Source of the DNA: Novosphingobium subterraneum
Lineage (GTDB): Bacteria > Pseudomonadota > Alphaproteobacteria > Sphingomonadales > Sphingomonadaceae
Length of the DNA stretch: 64,000 bases
NCBI RefSeq assembly: GCF_000807925.1
Contig: NZ_JRVC01000033.1
Location: 23,958-87,957, forward strand
Direction: 5' to 3'
A program made the position numbers and the translations under genes. This document shows positions 28,060 through 36,830 of the stretch, in pieces (the first letter of the stretch is position 1; each line of letters begins with the position of its first letter). The notes under the pieces were generated by a model, which worked only from the letters and a program-made list of their open reading frames with translations, did not search any database and was not told where the DNA came from.

Positions 28060-28677
28060 TTACTCGTGGCTGAACACATCACGCTCTGCCCAACCTGCGA
28101 GGTCGAGCCGGGCGCGCATCGGCAGGAAATCGAAGCAGGCCTGCGCCATCGCGGTGCGGCCCTCGCGCTCCAGACGCTCGACGAGGATCGCGTGCATGGC
28201 ATGGAGGTGGCGCACGTCGGATGCGGCGTATTCCTGCTGCGCATCGGACAGCACCGGCCCACCCCAGTCGCTCGACTGCTGCTGCTTGGAGATTTCCTTG
28301 CCGAGCAGTTCGCGCACCAGGTCCTTGAGGCCGTGGCGATCGGTATAGGTCCGGACCAGCTTCGAGGCGATCTTGGTGCAGAACACGGGCGCCGCGACCA
28401 CGCCGAGGTAGTGCTCGATCGCGGCAAGGTCGAACCGCGCAAAGTGGTACAGCTTGACCCGCGAAGGGTCTGCCAGCACGGCCTTCAGATTGGGCGCCGC
28501 ATAGCTGCTGCCCGGTGAGAAGCGGACGAGGTGTTCGTCGCCCTGCCCGTCCGAAATCTGCACGACGCAAAGGCGGTCACGCGGCGTGATCAACCCCATT
28601 GTCTCGGTATCGACGGCGACGGCACCGGGCGCAAGCACGCCTTCGGGAAGGTCTTCTTCGTGGAAATAAACGGCCAT
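28060..28677 (-). CDS. rnd: Ribonuclease D-type 3'-5' exonuclease
   Basis: A 205-aa DEDD-family exonuclease without the HRDC domains of full-length RNase D. Exonuclease motifs are AVDTETMGL (Exo I, near residue 22), YHFARFDLAAIE (Exo II) and YAASDVRHLHAMH (Exo III with the Tyr four residues before the Asp). Short RNase D proteins of this type are common in alphaproteobacteria and trim the 3' ends of structured RNAs. It is the first gene of an rnd-lptC-lptA unit, with 24 bases to lptC. Confidence 0.9.
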   Translation of the reverse strand: MAVYFHEEDLPEGVLAPGAVAVDTETMGLITPRDRLCVVQISDGQGDEHLVRFSPGSSYAAPNLKAVLADPSRVKLYHFARFDLAAIEHYLGVVAAPVFCTKIASKLVRTYTDRHGLKDLVRELLGKEISKQQQSSDWGGPVLSDAQQEYAASDVRHLHAMHAILVERLEREGRTAMAQACFDFLPMRARLDLAGWAERDVFSHE

Positions 28678-28983
28678 TCCTGTCGCTTAGGCGGTAAGTC
28701 AGCTTCTCGCAAGCAGTGTGTGAAGCCCGCTGGCACCTGCTCGTGCTACCAACGCGCGTGCCAATACGAAACTGGGAAGGGGCGACATTCGTCCGGGGCT
28801 TGAGCAGATTTCGCAACGGTGCGGGAGGCAGGTCCACGATCGTCATCGGGCACGTGGCAGCGGTATTGGCCTTTTGCCGTGCCGACACTGCGCCTTGCCA
28901 ACTTTGATCGATCGCAATGACCAGGTTGCGATGGTGTGCGAGCAGGCTTGCCAGAACTACGGGAAGAGGAAGAGCATCTCGCC
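28678..28983. other. Divergent promoter region, no gene seen
   Basis: About 300 bases between rnd (leftward) and a winged-helix regulator (rightward). No clear operator was found. Confidence 0.4.
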
Positions 28984-29451
28984 ATGAACCATGCCGAGAA
29001 AGTGCAGATCGGGATAGCAAGCAAGATCTTGACACAGTTGCTCGAGCCCCAGCACGTGCCACGGGCAGTCCCTACCTCGCATCAATTCGACGCCCTTGCG
29101 ATCGCGCGAGCCTTGAAGGAGAACTTTGCCAAGCGGGAGGAGCTCCTGCCAATCCTGCCGGCATGCAATCCTGGTTGGCGCATTCTTATCGAACTCTACA
29201 TCGCAAGACGCGAAAGGGTCCGGGTCAGCATTACTGACATCACCCTCCTTACCAATCTTGCTGGCGCAACCTCGCTGCGCTGGCTGAAACTGCTCGACGA
29301 TGGAGGACTGGTCATTCGCCAGCCTGACATCAACGACCGTCGGCGCTTTTGGCTCTGCCTGACCGATCGGGGGCTGGGCACTGTTTCAGAGGTTTTGGAG
29401 AACATGGCAGCGCAATTCAATCCGGTATTCGACCTTGCCTACGCCATGTAA
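28984..29451 (+). CDS. Small winged-helix (MarR-like) regulator, paralog 1
   Basis: A 155-aa protein. Residues 60-140 form a MarR-like winged helix: GWRILIELYIARRERVRVS, then LAGATSLRWLKLLDDGGLV and DRRRFWLCLTDRG. The same signature (x-P-x-W-x-x-L-L-E-L ... T-x-L-R-W-L ... D-x-R-R) recurs in genes at 38.3, 39.1, 48.2, 50.7 and 51.4 kb. The N-terminal 50 residues are unique. The start at 28984 is taken from the ATG; a GTG at 28936 is possible. A very short frame overlaps its 3' end. Confidence 0.8.
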   Translation: MNHAEKVQIGIASKILTQLLEPQHVPRAVPTSHQFDALAIARALKENFAKREELLPILPACNPGWRILIELYIARRERVRVSITDITLLTNLAGATSLRWLKLLDDGGLVIRQPDINDRRRFWLCLTDRGLGTVSEVLENMAAQFNPVFDLAYAM

Positions 29452-29614
29452 TGAGCCAAACCGCCCTGAAGAGCTTGCACAGGCCCTGCAGGCGATTCAG
29501 CGCCAGCTCGATGCCATGGGCATGAAAATGGCTGCGATCTATATCGAGCATGCCCTTGAAGCGCTCGCGGACAATGCACGATGTCGCCCGACAACCGAGC
29601 ACGAAACGTCCTGA
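29435..29614 (+). CDS. Very short helical protein, family A member 1
   Basis: A 59-codon frame overlapping the end of the regulator by 17 bases, with only a TTG as start. The central part, LQAIQRQLDAMGMKM then IYIEHALEALADNA, resembles two other short genes in the window (45802-45972 and 49981-50139). It is predicted to be two helices. The resemblance is the main reason to think it is translated; translational coupling to the regulator would explain the weak start. Function unknown. Confidence 0.4.
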   Translation: MPTPCNEPNRPEELAQALQAIQRQLDAMGMKMAAIYIEHALEALADNARCRPTTEHETS

Positions 29615-30166
29615 GACCGTATGGTGGCAGAATGACTTTTGCTTCGTGCCCTGAACCGAGCTCGCGGCCATGAGCAGGGGTTCGTAGCCCAGTTGTTGCA
29701 GATCACGCACCGCACGGATACTTGCTTTTTGCCCCAGTGCATGCCGAAATCCTCGGAAAGGGGACGCAAAGCTTGCGCGGGGGACAGACCGGGATCTGCA
29801 ACTTCAAGAGCAGCATCGACTGGCCTTGTCCTTGCCTTGCCCTGCTTCCTGAAGCCTGGAAGCAGGGCCATTTTTACGTTGGCAGATTCAGCAGATTCGA
29901 TGGTCCCAGAATGCCAGGAAGCGGTGCCTCGATCCGGCCATGGGCCTCCCTGCTCCTGACTCCGTACTATCATCCTGCCAATCAGCCTGATCGTCGACCA
30001 GTGGCTGAACCTGTAAGAGGGTTACGGCAATGCGCCGTCGCGACCATGTCGCCACCGCCCCTCCTCCAGGAACCGGGGAATTGTCCTTTTGACATAGAGA
30101 CGATCGCTTCTTGCAACGGGCGCGAAAGACTCGCACGACCTGCGCGAACACAAGCCTGTATGCTGC
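29615..30166. other. No recognisable gene
   Basis: About 550 bases. Frames on both strands are open but have no motif. Confidence 0.4.
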
Positions 30167-31018
30167 CTACTGCTTCAAGGCGTCAGCCCAGTCGTTCAGG
30201 CCCCGTGACGGCCATAAGGTTTCGATGTCGAGGCCTGGCCGGGCAAGCGTGCGAGATGCCCTCCTCTGGGCGCGATGCCCCTCCCGGTCATTGTCTGCCA
30301 GCAGGATCAACCGCTCAAGACCTTGCGGCAAGTCGATCTGGTGGAAGCGCGCCGCTCCCATGGTAGCAAAGGCCTGAATTCCGGTGAGACAGGTGAAGGC
30401 AGCTGCACTCTCGAAGCCCTCGCAGATACCCATCACCGAGCTCGGGTGGCCATTGGACCAGGCAGCGCCGACAGCCCGGCCAAGAACGAACTTGCCGGTA
30501 CATGCAGCGGTTTGCGGGTCGAGGAAGATGCGTTGCATGGCGCATACCCGATCCGCTTTTCGCATGGCGACAAGCAAGGCCGGACGGTATGACGCAGACT
30601 TGCCCGACCCGAGCGGACACCGTTCGAGATAGCGGATATCGTGCAGGGCCCTCACGCTCGTCCGGGGAAAGCCGCGCAAGTCGCAAAGATAACGCATTGC
30701 AAGCGTATCTTCGACAGTCCCAGCGCGGCTCCAGAGGGCTAGCGCGGCACTGCTCGTCACATGGCAGACGTTCGGCAGGGGCGTGGCCGGGACACCGCTA
30801 ACTGGGGCGCGGTCAAGGCCTAGAAGGCGCACGACCGTTTCTCTTGGGCAACCGGCATGGCACGTCACGAGAATGGCACGTTGACCTTGGCGGAGCGAGA
30901 GGGACGGGATGCGATCATCGTGTGCAGGACAGCGACACATCGCATAGTCACCGTACCATCGCCCGCCAAGACGCTGGACGAGGCTCTGAAGGCGTGGCGT
31001 TGGAGCAAAGCGTTTCAT
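30167..31018 (-). CDS. Toprim-domain, primase-like protein
   Basis: A 283-aa protein. An N-terminal zinc-ribbon of the CHC2-like type is visible (CRCPAHDDRIPSLSLR, then CHAGC). A toprim domain is in the second half: GICEGFESAAAFT carries the Glu and LILLADNDREGHRAQ the Asp pair, with AFATMGAARF between. Toprim/CHC2 proteins of this size are common on alphaproteobacterial plasmids and are thought to prime plasmid DNA. It lies 2.7 kb from the replication initiator. The start at 31018 was chosen because upstream codons are not conserved. Confidence 0.82.
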   Translation of the reverse strand: MKRFAPTPRLQSLVQRLGGRWYGDYAMCRCPAHDDRIPSLSLRQGQRAILVTCHAGCPRETVVRLLGLDRAPVSGVPATPLPNVCHVTSSAALALWSRAGTVEDTLAMRYLCDLRGFPRTSVRALHDIRYLERCPLGSGKSASYRPALLVAMRKADRVCAMQRIFLDPQTAACTGKFVLGRAVGAAWSNGHPSSVMGICEGFESAAAFTCLTGIQAFATMGAARFHQIDLPQGLERLILLADNDREGHRAQRRASRTLARPGLDIETLWPSRGLNDWADALKQ

Positions 31019-32033
31019 GCCCTTTGCCACCCCCCTCTCCTCCCCTGCCGTGACAGGCTCTGCCGCTCCCTTCCAGCCCTGCGCCGCAGCGAGCGGCGAT
31101 GCTGGCGGAGCGTGCCCCCGATCTCTCATGTAAACGGCAATGCCGACCAATCAGGCCGACGAACTAGGGACTACGAACCAGGCTGGTCGTGAGCCCTTGG
31201 CGGAGCGAATCCGGTTGCTTCGACCTTCAACCAGTTTCGGGGCGAAAGTTGTGGCAAGATATGAGCGGAGTGTAGATAACGACCCGAGCGATCGGCGCCC
31301 CACCCGCCCCAAATCCTTATTGTAAGGTGGGCCGATCGGAGTTTGGCCGCAGCGTCCTCCCGTGTCGCTGCGGCATTTTTTGTGTCGGCAATGCCCATTT
31401 GTTAGCGCACCAGGAGCGCTCGAGCGGTGCAGTCCATCGCTACCCGACCATCGCCCGCTCGCTAGCGATAGACGATCGAGCATCAAGTGCTGCGACGACA
31501 CCGTATTGCCAACTTGGCCGGCCTGTGCGAGCATGCTGATGGGTTAAAGCAGGTGCAATCTCCACTGCGAGAGTACCGATGATCGAAGCAGATTCTCCAG
31601 TTCTGCCAGCTACACCTGCGAAAGCTCGCGAGGTAGAGTCCAATTCCCAACGTTCGTGCACCTGCAGGTGTGCTCGCCAAGGCAACTTGCTGCTCTTTGT
31701 GGAGTTCGGTCTGATTTTCGCACTCGCCTTTGCCCAGGTGGCATATCGTTTGATCGATCTGGCGGCATCCTGGGTCCCCAGGCTATACCACTGCCATCCT
31801 TGGCGTAATCCCGCAGGGCAGGCCGTGCGATGATCCTGAAAGGCAAGATCGGCATCGTTTTCCTTGCCTGATCAGGACCTGCCTGCCCGGGACGGCGTGC
31901 CCTGAGCTTGCCTGCATGGCACCTTAAGCCTGCCAGACCTGACAGGTACATACCTGCTTGTTTTCCTTGGTGAAAATGGCATCGTCGTGCTGCCTTGGCA
32001 GTGCCAGGATGGGTCGGCACGGAGTGTGTTGCA
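31019..32033. other. No recognisable gene
   Basis: About 1 kb. An imperfect inverted repeat near 31290-31340 (CGATCGG with a CCGATCG partner) flanks a short A/T-rich stretch. No convincing coding frame is seen. Confidence 0.4.
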
Positions 32034-32888
32034 ATGGCGTGCGGTCGATACCCTTTTGAGACCGGACCCGAAATTGACCTTGTCGCGGCTAGGCAACCGG
32101 TTCGTTCTTCCTTGTACCTGCGCTTGATGGACCTGTTGGCCAGCGCGAGGATGGGTCGGCTCGATATCGAAACTCTCGCCGAACGCGGGGCGCATCTCCA
32201 GATGGACTGTTTGCTTGGCGCTGCTGCACCGTTCTATCTTGCGGGCAGCGTTCAATTGCGTGACTGCCTGTTCATCGGTCCAAGAGCCTTGTCTGGCGCC
32301 TTCTGGGCGACCATCGGCGCGCGCGCCCCGCGATTTTTCGTGCTGATCGTGGTCGAGGCAGCAAACGCCCGCGCTTTGTATCTTCGTTCAGGCAGACGAA
32401 TTGATCTTCGCGATGGTGTCAGCGGATCGGTTTCGCACGCGATGCCGGTGGGTCAGATGCCGGTGGGTCAAGGGCCATTTCTGGTGCTGGTATGCGCAGA
32501 ATTCGATTGGTCGGGCATCCCGCAGCCGAAGTCTGCTGCCGTGGTGCCTGTTTGGCGCCGCGACCAGTTCACCCCCCTCGCCTGCAGTCACGAGCGGGAT
32601 ATGCTGGATTGTCTTGCTGCAATCATGGAGCGTCTCGATTGCCACGGCACTGCACTGCAGATTGCTCGACAGCTTGGTGCAGATGGTCCAGCACAGGTTT
32701 TTGCTGGCCGTCTGTGCCGCGACGGGCTCAAGCAAGAGTTCGAGCTCACCTGCCTGCCCTGCGACGCCGATCGTCTCGAACCGAGCTTGGCGGCTTTGCC
32801 TGGCGGTGAAAGGCTGTCATATGTTCCCGGGACGGCAGGCTTTGACAAACTATGTGCCGACCTTGTCACGCTTGCCCTGCGATGCTGA
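32034..32888 (+). CDS. Hypothetical protein
   Basis: A 284-aa protein I do not recognise. It starts at an ATG with GGAG about 9 bases upstream. The composition is that of a folded soluble protein, with ASARMGRLDIETLAERGAHL and several hydrophobic strands. A 15-base direct duplication at 32442-32456 and 32457-32471 encodes MPVGQ twice. It is the last gene before the iteron region and reads toward repA. Confidence 0.55.
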   Translation: MACGRYPFETGPEIDLVAARQPVRSSLYLRLMDLLASARMGRLDIETLAERGAHLQMDCLLGAAAPFYLAGSVQLRDCLFIGPRALSGAFWATIGARAPRFFVLIVVEAANARALYLRSGRRIDLRDGVSGSVSHAMPVGQMPVGQGPFLVLVCAEFDWSGIPQPKSAAVVPVWRRDQFTPLACSHERDMLDCLAAIMERLDCHGTALQIARQLGADGPAQVFAGRLCRDGLKQEFELTCLPCDADRLEPSLAALPGGERLSYVPGTAGFDKLCADLVTLALRC

Positions 32889-33054
32889 TCGGCTTTGTGC
32901 GCGGCAGCATTACGTCCCTTACGGTACTGTCTCCTGTCGGGAATCCAGTGATAAAGATGCCCGAGCATTGCTCGGGGAGTCTTCTCCTGATTCCAGATTC
33001 AAGGATTCGGAGCTCCAAAAAGCCCGGTTTATCGTGCTTTTGTCCGAGTCATTG

Positions 33055-33649
33055 TGAGATTGCGGGGGCGACTGGATGAGGCCTTGGGGGCTTCAGCATG
33101 TGCTGGTGGGGGCGATGTCTTGAGGAATCGGGGGATTGTGTGAGGTCTTGGGGGAGTTGCAATTGCCTTCTCCAAAGTGCGAGGTATCGCTTTCAAACAC
33201 GTCGATTTTTGTCCGTAGCTCGCCTGAAAACGTTTTTTCCCATGAATTATGGGGGAAGCCATCGTGCTGGCGGTCTTTATATGAGCACGCGGGGGCTTGG
33301 ACTGCACCTGTGACCGCGACTGTGCGATGGGATGCCGAGCCCAGGGGACCTTGAGCAGAAAGGTTTATGTGAGGAACCGGGGGTGTATCTGACAATGTGA
33401 GGTCTTGGGGGATGGACACGATCCTGACCCCAGTGCTGGTTTGATGCAGACAGAACAGGGCGTTACCCTCAGCGCAGGGCTCATGGGTCATGAGCGTTGC
33501 GGCGACTACATGAGGTTACGGGGGGCACGTTCTTGGTAGCAGATGTGATCCTCCAGGGTTCTTGGGGGATGCCTGGCGTGCACGTTCGTTCCTGACATGC
33601 AAAACAGGGCCGTGTTCGATCCGGGGTGTCTATGTGAGGGATCGGGGGG
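33055..33649 (+). repeat. Iteron array, probable replication origin
   Basis: Eight copies of a 15-base repeat in the same direction start at 33055, 33077, 33121, 33141, 33370, 33398, 33511 and 33635. The consensus is TGAGG-N-N-T/C-T/C-G-GGGGG; two copies are identical (TGAGGTCTTGGGGGA at 33141 and 33398). A degenerate copy is near 33555. They lie directly upstream of a Rep_3 initiator gene, the standard layout of iteron plasmids. A small palindrome, CCCATGAATTATGGG, lies between the clusters at 33239-33253. No clear DnaA box was found. Confidence 0.85.
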
Positions 33650-33688
33650 GATGTTCTCTTTGAGAGGAGGTGATGTTACGCTCCTCAT

Positions 33689-34849
33689 ATGGAAGTCGAT
33701 TCGGCCACGGAAGAGCTGCAGCTGCAAGAGGATCTTGAGGGTCTCGGGCGGACACTCAGGGTTGCCGATGTAATCCGCAGGCGCGATCTCGAGTTTGTCA
33801 GCAAGCCCGGTGAGCTTGTCGAATCCGAATTTGAAACCGGTTCGCTCAGCGCGGCAGCGCGCAAGGCCTTTGCGCTGATGTTGCGCAAGGCTGGGCCGGA
33901 CGCCGGGTCTGACAAGACATTCACCATCACGAAGAAGGAGTTGCGCGGGTCGCACAAGGGCAACGAGCGCATTCAGCCGGTCATGGACGAGCTGCTGCGG
34001 GTTATCGTTCGCATTCGCACGACGACGCGCAAGGGCAAGCCGGCGATCATGTCGCAGTCCCTGCTTGCCAGCTGTGTTGAGGAAGTCTCCGAAGATGGCC
34101 TGAGCGTCGTTGAGTTTGAATTCTCGGAGAACTTCAAGCGTGTCATCCAGCGCTCCGATTATTATGCGCGGGTGAACCTGGGCGTGATGCTGGCGCTGCA
34201 GTCACGCTATTCGCTGACAATCTATGATCTGGGTTGCCTGATCATCAATCGCCAGAATCGCACGGTGCGCATGAGCGTCGAGGAGTTGCGTCGCAGGATC
34301 GGCGTGCCTGAGGGAAGTCTCAAGAACTTCGCCGAGCTGCGCCGGGAGGTCCTGGCAAAGTCGAAGGCCGAGATCGATCAGCTTGCCGATTTCACGGTCG
34401 AGTGGGAGGAGATTCGTGGCTCAGGGCGTGGCCGTCCTGTGCAATCGGTGAAGATGACATTCATGCCCAAGGATTCCTCGGCGCAGGAGGAAGCAGCGCG
34501 TGAGCTTGACCGGCCTAAGGTCGGTCGGCGTGCCAGACGCGAAGGGACAACCGAGACTCTGGAAGCCTTGGCACCTCCCCTTCCCCCTGCAAAGTCCCGT
34601 GAACCAAGGAAGGCTCCGCTGCCGCGGGCAAACCGGCAGCTTTTCCCGGAAGGTTCGCTGCATTTCTGCGGGGACAATCGCCTGCTTGCGATCCTGGGTG
34701 ATTTCGGAGGGGGCTGGGACAAGGACCTGGTGGCGCAGGCTTATCGTGAGCAAATGGGGGCTCGACTGGAGAAACTTGCAGGCGAGGCATTGTACAAGTC
34801 CTTCGAAGGCTTCTGCCGCGGTTTCGTCAGGGTCCGTGGAAAGGCTTGA
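33689..34849 (+). CDS. repA: Rep_3-type plasmid replication initiator
   Basis: A 386-aa protein of the Rep_3 (winged-helix) initiator superfamily. Typical parts are FTITKKELRGSHKGNERI, SEDGLSVVEFEFSENFKR, LALQSRYSLTIYDLGCLI, and MSVEELRRRIGVPEG. The last 110 residues, after a Pro/Arg-rich linker, form an extra domain. Such proteins bind iterons as monomers and open the origin. The ATG at 33689 is the first possible start, since an in-frame TGA lies 15 bases upstream. A strong AGGAGG at 33665-33670 is unusually distant (about 18 bases) and can pair with CTCCTC at 33681-33686. Confidence 0.9.
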   Translation: MEVDSATEELQLQEDLEGLGRTLRVADVIRRRDLEFVSKPGELVESEFETGSLSAAARKAFALMLRKAGPDAGSDKTFTITKKELRGSHKGNERIQPVMDELLRVIVRIRTTTRKGKPAIMSQSLLASCVEEVSEDGLSVVEFEFSENFKRVIQRSDYYARVNLGVMLALQSRYSLTIYDLGCLIINRQNRTVRMSVEELRRRIGVPEGSLKNFAELRREVLAKSKAEIDQLADFTVEWEEIRGSGRGRPVQSVKMTFMPKDSSAQEEAARELDRPKVGRRARREGTTETLEALAPPLPPAKSREPRKAPLPRANRQLFPEGSLHFCGDNRLLAILGDFGGGWDKDLVAQAYREQMGARLEKLAGEALYKSFEGFCRGFVRVRGKA

Positions 34850-34929
34850 CCCCCCCTTCCCTCACATAAAGCGCCAGCCATGGGGTGCGATCGGCACGCC
34901 CAGGCCCTTCAGGAGACATCCGGCTGGTG

Positions 34930-35340
34930 TCAGCCCTCCCCTTGCGTCTCGCTTTCGACCAAATCGAGCAATGCAACAATTCCGTCCGGAAGGCTGAGGT
35001 TGCGTGCGTCGCACCACCGCACCAGGCGATCGCGCTCAGGCGGAGACAGGCGCATGCTGATGTGGAGCGTTCGCGCAGGTCCCCTGACCGGCTTGCGCTT
35101 TGGCGTAACGCTCAAATCGGCCGGAATCTGCGGGAAATAGTTGCCAGGCAGGCTTGGCGATGACGGTTGGGGCCGCACGGGTTGGTGAACGGAAGCGGGC
35201 GACGTAGCGACAGGTGTTGGCGCTGTTGCCGCGACAAGCGACTTGAGCAAGCTTGCCGGGTCTTCGCCCGCAAGACGCTGGCGGGTCTGGCCGATGATGT
35301 CGCCAAGGGGGTTTGGTGTGTCGCGTCCAGCGTCAGCCAT
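34930..35340 (-). CDS. Small partner of ParA, probable ParB-type DNA-binding protein
   Basis: A 136-aa protein. The N-terminal half is Pro/Ser-rich and disordered. The last 55 residues (RTLHISMRLSPPERDRLVRWCDARNLSLPDGIVALLDL) look like a ribbon-helix-helix or related small DNA-binding domain. It begins 8 bases before the end of parA in the same direction, so they are coupled. In type Ib partition systems a small non-canonical ParB follows ParA and binds the centromere. The assignment rests on position and general build. Confidence 0.7.
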   Translation of the reverse strand: MADAGRDTPNPLGDIIGQTRQRLAGEDPASLLKSLVAATAPTPVATSPASVHQPVRPQPSSPSLPGNYFPQIPADLSVTPKRKPVRGPARTLHISMRLSPPERDRLVRWCDARNLSLPDGIVALLDLVESETQGEG

Positions 35341-36019
35341 TGTTGCTGTCCTTCGTCTGAATTGCCGTCAGGATCTGCGCGAGGATGGCTTGGGCTATAC
35401 GCCTTGCCTTCTCGGCGCGGGCCAGACCCGCAGTTTCCACCTCGGCAAGAGTCAGGCGGAAATTTGACATTGCTCGGTATGCATCGAGCATATGCATTTT
35501 CTCGGGAAACGTCGGTAGTGCATTTGCTATCTGGGCATCGATTTCCCATTCCGCCTTGGATCGCGCCACCTGCCCTGTCTGGGTGATGAGGACCCGGAAT
35601 GGGACGCCCCGGCACATGCGCGTGAGCATGTCGCTTGTCTCTACGGTGCGTTCGAGATCGAGCCGGCTCGAGCGCGTTGGGATGACGACGAAGTCTGAAT
35701 CCATCGCGGCATAGGCCGTCTTGAAGTTCGAAGTCCCTTCGGAATCCACAATAACCAGTTGGGCAAGGCTTCTGGCTTGGGCAATGGCATTGCCGATGTC
35801 GGCATCGCGCAGCTGTGAGGCATCCTCGACGACGATTCGGCTCCCCTCCCCCTTGCCCGTGGCTTGGCGGTCACGATGCCAGTTCATCAGGCTGTTCTGG
35901 CGATCGGCGTCCAACATGTGGACGGTTCCGCCCAGTGCGTCGAACTCCGATGCAAGGGCGAGCGCCAACGTCGTCTTGCCCGCTCCGCCCTTGCTTTGTG
36001 CGATTGTAACTACTGGCAC
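35333..36019 (-). CDS. parA: ParA-type partition ATPase
   Basis: A 228-aa deviant Walker ATPase without the N-terminal HTH of type Ia proteins. Walker A is QSKGGAGKTTLAL at residues 8-20, the second motif is MLDADRQNS near 43, and LVIVDSEGTSNFKTAYAA follows near 85. The ATPase positions plasmid copies along the nucleoid. The GTG start at 36019 has GAGAGG 5 bases upstream; the frame stays open upstream without conservation. It lies 0.5 kb from repA on the opposite strand and is followed by its small partner. Confidence 0.88.
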   Translation of the reverse strand: MPVVTIAQSKGGAGKTTLALALASEFDALGGTVHMLDADRQNSLMNWHRDRQATGKGEGSRIVVEDASQLRDADIGNAIAQARSLAQLVIVDSEGTSNFKTAYAAMDSDFVVIPTRSSRLDLERTVETSDMLTRMCRGVPFRVLITQTGQVARSKAEWEIDAQIANALPTFPEKMHMLDAYRAMSNFRLTLAEVETAGLARAEKARRIAQAILAQILTAIQTKDSNNG

Positions 36020-36830
36020 ACTTGCCTCTCGTTCCGGCCCCTGCGCTCGCTTGCACTGGCGCACTGCTGTTCGATGTCATTAGCGTGGCACCGACTGCTT
36101 TGCAATGCGCATTGGGTTATGCGTGCAACCTTGCGCTCGCTTGCGTGGTCACTGTGTAACTCGAATTGACACGTGATGTGGACCTCGCGTGTGAGCTCGC
36201 TGAGCCACGTGCTGGTGGGTGTGATTCCAAGCTTACACGCATGTTTACATGTGCATGTGCCGTACAACGCTAGATTGCTTATACAAGCGCGATACAAACC
36301 AAGCGCGCTTGCAATTGGTGATGCGATGTTGTGTTTGCAAGCGTGTGCAGAATGTGCCGCGCGGCACTATGCGCGGCACAAAGCGTGACACGGGGCGAGG
36401 TGTGCTACAAGCATAAAAAGGCGTATATTTTCAGTTAGTTGCTGAAAAGTGCCGACAATAGACACGTCGTAGGTATCGTCCGACAAGCAACCACCTCCAG
36501 CTAGAAGATGCGCCTATGCCTGCGAAGAACAACCAGTCATCGCCTAAGGCAATCCCCCAAAGTCCAAACCGACCAGGCAAACTGTCACAAACGCATCTCG
36601 AGTGAAGTGGAAGAGTACGCTAGGGCCTGAAAGCCGCACCGGCCCATCAAGAATCCCATCATACGGTGCACGAACGGCTACAACCTCGCCAAGCCCTCGA
36701 AGCTTGATCGCGAAACACCGTCCCCCAAAACTACATAGATACCAAGGCTCTCATGCCGGAGTCGAAATACCACTCCGTGCTACGAAACGACGACCAGACC
36801 AGAAACCACCCGGCGCGACCGCAGGACTGG
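36020..36830. promoter_or_regulatory. Non-coding region upstream of parA, candidate centromere
   Basis: About 800 bases without a convincing gene. It is rich in short repeated words (TTGCAA, GCTTGCG, ACACG) and palindromes. The clearest is the perfect 14-base GTGCCGCGCGGCAC at 36354-36367, directly followed by a further half-site GCGCGGCAC at 36371-36379. CACGTG and ACATGT also occur. In type Ib systems the centromere and the parA promoter lie upstream of parA, which fits this position. Confidence 0.5.

Noticed and set aside
30167..31018. Toprim protein as a full-length primase or topoisomerase
   Set aside because: Too short (283 residues), with only the zinc ribbon and toprim parts visible, so only primase-like is claimed.
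33055..33649. Iterons as a possible CRISPR array
   Set aside because: Repeats are 15 bases with irregular spacing and stand before a Rep_3 gene, so the origin explanation is better.
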